DNA from: Rhodospirillales bacterium
Lineage (GTDB): Bacteria > Pseudomonadota > Alphaproteobacteria > Acetobacterales > Acetobacteraceae
DNA length: 5,588 nt
Assembly: GCA_018971455.1 (NCBI GenBank)
Contig: JAGXAV010000175.1
Span: forward strand, 1 to 5,588
Direction of reading: 5' to 3'
In this document: one piece after another, positions 1-5,588 of the stretch
How the letters are laid out: each line of letters starts with the position of its first letter
Numbering within the stretch: position 1 is the first letter of the stretch
Notes under the pieces: generated by a model
Seen by the model: the letters and a program-made list of their open reading frames with translations, nothing else
Databases searched by the model: none
What the model was told of the DNA's origin: nothing
Made by a program: the position numbers and the translations under genes

Positions 1-146
1 TGCGTCTACCGTTCCGCCACTCTCGCCGCCGCCGCCAACCTACCGGACAACGCGCCGGCCTGCCAACCGGGATTGCCCTGCGTGGCGGCCGCCGCCAAAC
101 TGCCCGCGTCGGCGCGCGCCGGCCACCACACTCATGCGGGGAACCC

Positions 147-1139
147 ATGTTCAAGATCGTCCTCTGCCGGGCGCTGCACCCGACCGCCATGGCTCTGCTC
201 GAAGCCCGCAAGGATATCGCGCTGACCGTGCTGACCACCGAGTTCCGCGGCCCGCCGCTCCAGCAGGAGCTCGCCGCCCATATCGGCGAGGCAGATGGCA
301 TCATGGTCGGGCTCGAACGCGTCGATGCGGCCCTCCTGGCCACCGCCCCGCGGCTGCGCGTGATCAGCCGTTTCGGTGTCGGCTTCGACACCATCGACAT
401 CCCCACCGCCACCCGCCAGGGCGTGCTGGTCGGCGTGGTGAACGGCGCCAACGACCTCTCGGTCGCCGAGCACGCGATGATGCTGATGCTGGCCACCGCG
501 CGGCGCACGCTGGAGATGGATGCCTCGGCGCGCGCCGGCACCTGGATGGTGCAAACCGGACGGCGCATGCACGAACTCGCCGGCCTGCGGGTGCTGGTGG
601 TGGGCTACGGGCGCATCGGCACCCGTGTCGCGCGCCTCTGCGCCGCGTTCGGCATGGAGGTGATGGTGCACGACCCCGCCTTCCCCACCCCGCGCATCGC
701 CGCCGACGGCCATATCCCGGCCCCCGACCTGATCGCCGCCGTGCCCGAGGCCGACGTGATCACCCTGCACTGCCCGCTGAACGACGTCACGCGCGGCATG
801 GTCGATGCCGCCTTCCTCGCGCGCATGAAGCCGACCGCCTGGCTCATCAACACTGCCCGCGGCCCGATCGTCGATGAGGCGGCGCTGGCCGCCGCCCTGG
901 CTGCCGGCACCATCGAAGCCGCGGGGCTCGACGTGCTGGTGCGCGAGCCGCCGGATCCGGCGAACCCGCTCCTGAAGCTGCCCAACGTCGTGCTGAGCCC
1001 GCACAATGCCGCGGCGGCGCAGGAATGCTACGCCAAGATGTCGCGCCGGGCCGCGGCCAACCTGATCGATTTCGTCGATGGCACGATCGACCCCGGCTAC
1101 ACCGTCAATCCCGAGGTGCTGAAGCGCAACGCGCCGTAG
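147..1139 (+). CDS. NAD-dependent D-2-hydroxyacid dehydrogenase (phosphoglycerate dehydrogenase-like)
   Basis: The 330-residue protein belongs to the D-isomer-specific 2-hydroxyacid dehydrogenase family, cytosolic enzymes that interconvert 2-hydroxyacids and 2-oxoacids with NAD(H). Seen in the sequence: an N-terminal substrate-domain half with the family signature S-R-F-G-V-G-F-D (about 74-81); a Rossmann G-x-G-x-x-G at 153-158, followed by an acidic residue in V-H-D-P (D176), which favours NAD over NADP; and the catalytic set R238 (in N-T-A-R-G), E267 (in R-E-P-P) and H286 (in S-P-H-N). Length is normal for the short, single-chain type; there is no C-terminal ACT domain as in long SerA proteins. 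The ATG at 147 is chosen because M-F-K-I-V-L-C starts the expected first beta strand and a GGGGA lies four bases upstream; the frame is open further upstream but only as arginine-rich, non-coding-like sequence. It is probably co-transcribed with the downstream PLP enzyme. The family is clear, but the substrate (phosphoglycerate, hydroxypyruvate or another 2-oxoacid) cannot be fixed from sequence. Confidence 0.93.
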   Translation: MFKIVLCRALHPTAMALLEARKDIALTVLTTEFRGPPLQQELAAHIGEADGIMVGLERVDAALLATAPRLRVISRFGVGFDTIDIPTATRQGVLVGVVNGANDLSVAEHAMMLMLATARRTLEMDASARAGTWMVQTGRRMHELAGLRVLVVGYGRIGTRVARLCAAFGMEVMVHDPAFPTPRIAADGHIPAPDLIAAVPEADVITLHCPLNDVTRGMVDAAFLARMKPTAWLINTARGPIVDEAALAAALAAGTIEAAGLDVLVREPPDPANPLLKLPNVVLSPHNAAAAQECYAKMSRRAAANLIDFVDGTIDPGYTVNPEVLKRNAP

Positions 1140-1146
1140 CGGCGAA

Positions 1147-1166
1147 GGGCGGCGCGCCGGCCGCCC
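1147..1166 (+). other. small GC-rich hairpin between the two plus-strand genes
   Basis: A perfect 7-base inverted repeat (gggcggc / gccgccc) with a 6-base loop starts seven bases after the dehydrogenase stop codon. There is no T-run after it, so it is not a classical terminator. If real, it could protect the upstream message end or tune the ratio of the two gene products. GC-rich sequence produces such repeats by chance, so confidence is low. Confidence 0.3.
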
Positions 1167-1192
1167 CACGCGCCACCCACCGTGCCCGTCAA

Positions 1193-1198
1193 AAGGAG
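1193..1198 (+). promoter_or_regulatory. ribosome binding site of the DgdA-like gene
   Basis: AAGGAG lies five bases before the ATG at 1204, inside the A-rich run aaaaggag, which stands out in an otherwise very GC-rich gap. It is the strongest Shine-Dalgarno match on the plus strand here and fixes the start of the aminotransferase-fold gene. Confidence 0.75.
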
Positions 1199-1203
1199 CG
1201 CCG

Positions 1204-2514
1204 ATGAACCCCGCCCTGCGTGACGCCGCCAAGGAATATCTGGTCCGCTACGGCGGCGACGTGTTCCCGAATTTGTTCGTCTCAGCGCAGGGAACGGTGG
1301 TGCGCGACGATATCGGGCGCGAGATTCTCGATTTCACCTCCGGGCAGATGTGCGCGACCATCGGGCACAACCACCCCGCCATCGTCGCCGCCGTCCAGGC
1401 GGCCGGGCTGAAGGCGTTCCACCTGTTCAGCGGCATGATCCCCGAAGTGGTGGCCGAGCTCGGGCAGACCCTGGCGCGGGACTGGATGCCGCCCGGACTG
1501 TCCAAATCCCTGTTCATCAGCACCGGGGCGGAGAGCAACGAGGCCGCACTGCGCATGGCCAAGCTGCACACCGGCGGATACGAAATCCTCGCCGTCGGCG
1601 GCTCCTGGCACGGCGTGACCGGCGGCACCAGCAGCGTCTCCTTCGCCAGCGACCGCAAGGGCTACGGCGTGCCCATGCCCGGCGTGTTCGTGATGCCGGA
1701 GCCCAATGCCTACCGCCCCTACATCAAGGCCGCCACGGAGGAGGAATCGGCACTCGCCTGCCTCGAACTTGGCCTCAAGATGTTCGACATGCAGTCCTCC
1801 GGGCGCCCGGCCGCCATCATCATCGAGCCGATCATCAGCGCCGGCGGCGTGCTGGTGCCGCCGCGCGCCTACATGCAGGCGCTGCGCCAGGCCGCGGACG
1901 AACGCGGCATGCTGCTGATCTTCGACGAGGCGCAGACCGCCTTCGGACGCATCGGGCACAAGACGGCATCCGCGTTCTTCGGCGTCACGCCCGACATCAT
2001 GAGCGTGTCGAAAACCCTCGGCGGCGGCCTGCCCCTGGCGGCGACCATCACCACGCCGGCGATCGAGGAGAGCGCCCATCGCCGGGGCTTCAACTTCTAC
2101 ACCAGCCATGTCTCCGACCCGCTCGCCGCCGAGGTCGGGCTCGCCGTGCTGCGGGCGATCGCCACGGAGCAGCTGGTCGAGCGCGCGCAGACGATCGGCC
2201 GCTATCTCCGCGGGCGGCTGGAGGAGTTGCAGCAGCGCTACGAGGCGATCGGCGACGTGCGCGGCGAGGGGCTGCTTCTCGGCGTCGAGCTGGTGCGCGA
2301 TCGCGAGTCGCGCCAGCCGAACCACGAGCTGGGCGGCCGGACGACGAAGAAATGCTTCGACATGGGATTGAGCATGAATATCCGCCGGCGCCCGGAGCGG
2401 GGTTCGGTCTGGCGGATCGCGCCACCCCTGACGGTCTCGACGCAGGAAATCGACCGGGCCGTCACCATCCTCGACCAGGCCCTGCGCGAGAGCCTGGACG
2501 ACATGGCGGCCTGA
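1204..2514 (+). CDS. class III PLP enzyme, 2,2-dialkylglycine decarboxylase-like (DgdA family)
   Basis: This 436-residue protein is a class III (subgroup II) aminotransferase-fold enzyme most like Burkholderia 2,2-dialkylglycine decarboxylase, which decarboxylates 2-aminoisobutyrate or isovaline to a ketone and then transaminates pyruvate to alanine. Seen: L-V-R-Y-G-G near the start; T-S-G-Q-M with Q48 (Q52 of DgdA, which contacts the substrate carboxylate); S-T-G-A-E-S-N at 106-112 (cofactor phosphate); S-W-H-G with W135 stacking on PLP; D-E-A-Q-T with D241 and Q244; Schiff-base lysine K270 in S-K-T-L-G; and R404 in R-I-A-P-P. L74/S76 and the stretch T300-S-H-V-S-D305 match the structural alkali-metal site of DgdA (L78, S80, T303, V305, D307), with Ser in place of T303. 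Residue equivalences are from memory of the DgdA sequence. It sits 64 bases after the hydroxyacid dehydrogenase, suggesting one operon. It ends in TGA. An ordinary omega-aminotransferase is the main alternative; the retained glutamine and metal-site residues argue for DgdA chemistry. Confidence 0.85.
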   Translation: MNPALRDAAKEYLVRYGGDVFPNLFVSAQGTVVRDDIGREILDFTSGQMCATIGHNHPAIVAAVQAAGLKAFHLFSGMIPEVVAELGQTLARDWMPPGLSKSLFISTGAESNEAALRMAKLHTGGYEILAVGGSWHGVTGGTSSVSFASDRKGYGVPMPGVFVMPEPNAYRPYIKAATEEESALACLELGLKMFDMQSSGRPAAIIIEPIISAGGVLVPPRAYMQALRQAADERGMLLIFDEAQTAFGRIGHKTASAFFGVTPDIMSVSKTLGGGLPLAATITTPAIEESAHRRGFNFYTSHVSDPLAAEVGLAVLRAIATEQLVERAQTIGRYLRGRLEELQQRYEAIGDVRGEGLLLGVELVRDRESRQPNHELGGRTTKKCFDMGLSMNIRRRPERGSVWRIAPPLTVSTQEIDRAVTILDQALRESLDDMAA

Positions 2515-2530
2515 CCGGCGGGCTGACCAG

Positions 2531-2583
2531 GGAGCGCTCGGGAGGGCGCTCCGGCAACGGGCACGGGCCCGTCGCCGGAGCGC
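2531..2583. terminator. overlapping hairpins between convergent genes, possible bidirectional terminator
   Basis: The 93-base gap between the two converging genes holds two competing hairpins. Hairpin A pairs ggagcgc (2531-2537) with gcgctcc (2546-2552), extends through a T-G and a C-G pair, and closes on a GGGA loop. Hairpin B pairs gcgctccggc (2546-2555) with gccggagcgc (2574-2583), skips one A/C mismatch, then pairs acgggc (2557-2562) with gcccgt (2567-2572) around an ACGG loop: 16 base pairs in all. The arm at 2546-2552 is shared, so only one can form at a time. Neither strand shows a T-run after the stem, so this is not a textbook intrinsic terminator. Its position suggests it blocks or stabilises the ends of both the dgdA-like and ilvC messages. 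Confidence 0.55.
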
Positions 2584-2607
2584 ATCCGCCGCGCGGCGCG
2601 TGCCGCC

Positions 2608-4282
<1,675 letters not shown>

Positions 4283-4320
4283 CTCGGACTTTTCGTTGTG
4301 GGAGGCGGCGGCGCGCCGGT

Positions 4321-5588
4321 TCAGACCAGCACCAGCCCCTCATCGGTCAGGCTCGCGGCACCGCCGGCCTGCAGGTTGCCGCCATGCTCCGCGCCCAGGA
4401 TCATCTCGTTGTGCGCCGCGCCCGAGGGGATCATCGGGAAGCAGTTCTCCTTCTGATCCACACAGATATCGGCGATCACCGGGCGGTCGGTGGCGATCAT
4501 CTCGCGAATCACGTCATCGAGCTGATCCACGCTGGTCGCGCGCAGGCCGACGCCGTGGAAGCTGTCGGCGAGCTTGACGAAATCCGGCAGGGCGGCGGTG
4601 TAGCTTTCCGAATAGCGCGAGCCGTGCAGCAATTCCTGCCACTGGCGCACCATGCCCATGTACTGGTTGTTGAGGATGAACACCTTCACCGGCAGACGAT
4701 ACTGCGCCAGCGTGGACATCTCCTGGATGTTCATCAGGATGCTGGCCTCGCCGGCGATGTCGATCACCAGCGCGTCGGGATGGGCGATCTGCACGCCCAT
4801 CGCCGAGGGCAGGCCGTAGCCCATGGTGCCGAGCCCGCCGCTGGTCATCCAGCGATTGGGCCGGTCGAAGCGGAAATACTGCGCCGCCCACATCTGGTGC
4901 TGGCCGACCTCGGTGGTGATGAAGGTCTCGCGGCCCCCCTCGCGGGTGATCTCATACAGGCGCTGGATGGCGTGCTGCGGCTTGATGATCGCGCCCTTCG
5001 CCATGTCCTGGCGGAAGCGCAGGCACTCGATGCCGCGCCAGCTCTCGATCTGCGCCCACCAGGCCGTGAGGGCGGCGCGGTCCGGCACCGCCGCATCCGC
5101 CTCCCACGCCGCCATCAGCGCCGACAGCGCGAGCCCCGCATCGGCGACGATCGGCACCTCGACGGGAACGTTCTTGTTGATGCTGGACGGATCGATGTCG
5201 ATATGGATCTTGTGCGAGCCAGGGCTGAACGCGTTCAGCCGTCCGGTGACCCGATCATCGAAGCGCGCGCCGACATTGAGCATGACATCGCAGCCATGCA
5301 TGACGAGATTCGCCTCATAGGTTCCGTGCATGCCGAGCATGCCGAGGAACAGCGGATCATTGGCCGGGTAGGCGCCGAGCCCCATCAGCGTGCTGGTGCA
5401 CGGAATGCCCGTCTTGCGCACGAAGGCAACGAGCGCGGCACTCGCCGCGTCGCCGGCGTTGATCACGCCGCCGCCGGTGTAGATCACCGGCCGCTTGGCC
5501 GCCTTCAGCAGCGCGACGGCGCGCCCGATCTGCCCCGCATCGGGTGAGGTCTGCGGGCGGTAGCTGCGGTGCTGGCTGGTCGGCGGCG
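4321..5588 (-). CDS. ilvB: acetolactate synthase large (catalytic) subunit, N-terminus cut by window edge
   Basis: Catalytic subunit of acetohydroxyacid synthase (EC 2.2.1.6; also named ilvI), a thiamine diphosphate and FAD enzyme that condenses two pyruvates to acetolactate, or pyruvate with 2-oxobutyrate to acetohydroxybutyrate. The frame is open to the right edge, so 421 C-terminal residues are present and roughly 170 N-terminal ones, including the catalytic Glu of the first domain, lie outside. The GTG at 5487 is an internal Val, not a start. Seen, in window numbering: FAD-domain G-A-R-F-D-D-R-V-T-G (106-115); T-E-V-G-Q-H-Q-M-W (225-233); the cofactor motif G-E-A-S (279-282) to I-L-N-N (304-307), with Glu where the usual GD-x motif has Asp; M-V-R-Q-W-Q (312-317), whose Trp is a known site of herbicide-resistance changes and is wild type here; and N-C-F-P-M-I-P-S-G near the end. 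It is the upstream gene of ilvB-ilvN-ilvC. Any promoter or attenuator lies beyond the window. Confidence 0.96.
   Translation of the reverse strand, partial: PPTSQHRSYRPQTSPDAGQIGRAVALLKAAKRPVIYTGGGVINAGDAASAALVAFVRKTGIPCTSTLMGLGAYPANDPLFLGMLGMHGTYEANLVMHGCDVMLNVGARFDDRVTGRLNAFSPGSHKIHIDIDPSSINKNVPVEVPIVADAGLALSALMAAWEADAAVPDRAALTAWWAQIESWRGIECLRFRQDMAKGAIIKPQHAIQRLYEITREGGRETFITTEVGQHQMWAAQYFRFDRPNRWMTSGGLGTMGYGLPSAMGVQIAHPDALVIDIAGEASILMNIQEMSTLAQYRLPVKVFILNNQYMGMVRQWQELLHGSRYSESYTAALPDFVKLADSFHGVGLRATSVDQLDDVIREMIATDRPVIADICVDQKENCFPMIPSGAAHNEMILGAEHGGNLQAGGAASLTDEGLVLV

Noticed and set aside
1..146. Possible upstream gene end, promoter or palindrome (for example the 12-base palindrome at 110-121)
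   Set aside because: Several frames are open but only as repetitive Ala/Arg/Pro sequence; no clear -35/-10 pair is visible, and short GC palindromes are expected by chance at this composition.
132..1232. Long minus-strand open frame opposite the hydroxyacid dehydrogenase (366 residues), and similar ones such as 4273-5547 on the plus strand opposite ilvB
   Set aside because: They are rich in Arg, His, Gly and Ala, match no family I know, and lie over clear genes. High GC at third codon positions leaves few stops on the opposite strand, which explains them.
2512..2514. Alternative genetic code in which TGA is read as an amino acid
   Set aside because: TGA also ends the dgdA-like gene, ilvC itself, ilvN and ilvB exactly where those families end, so TGA is a normal stop in this organism.

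Overview
This window carries a convergent set of metabolic genes from a GC-rich bacterium. The proteins are most like those of Alphaproteobacteria. The family Acetobacteraceae / order Rhodospirillales is my best guess, based on the style of the acetolactate synthase and reductoisomerase sequences and on a GGGGTCC-type GC palindrome in an intergenic gap; this placement comes from memory and was not searched.

Left half, plus strand: bases 1-146 hold no gene I can support. A two-gene unit follows: an NAD-dependent D-2-hydroxyacid dehydrogenase (147-1139) and, after a 64-base gap with a strong ribosome binding site, a class III PLP enzyme (1204-2514) that looks like 2,2-dialkylglycine decarboxylase (DgdA).

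Right half, minus strand: a branched-chain amino acid operon read right to left. It comprises the acetolactate synthase catalytic subunit ilvB/ilvI (4321 to beyond the right edge, N-terminus missing), the regulatory subunit ilvN (3764-4282) and ketol-acid reductoisomerase ilvC (2608-3627). Acetolactate synthase makes acetolactate or acetohydroxybutyrate, IlvN gives feedback control, and IlvC isomerises and reduces the product, so these are the first two steps of valine, leucine and isoleucine synthesis.

The most notable point is that ilvC is interrupted by one in-frame TGA at codon 228. It replaces the Cys of the family motif Y-F-E-C-L-H-E, exactly between two glutamates that bind the catalytic magnesium ions. 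The reading frame and conserved residues on both sides are intact. The likeliest explanations are a sequencing error or a very recent nonsense mutation; recoding is possible, but nothing in the sequence supports it strongly.

The two transcription units converge on a 93-base gap (2515-2607) filled with overlapping, mutually exclusive hairpins. The ilvN-ilvC spacer (3628-3763) carries two further perfect GC-rich hairpins. Apart from these, the window is ordinary metabolism; I see no mobile element, RNA gene, CRISPR array or defence system.
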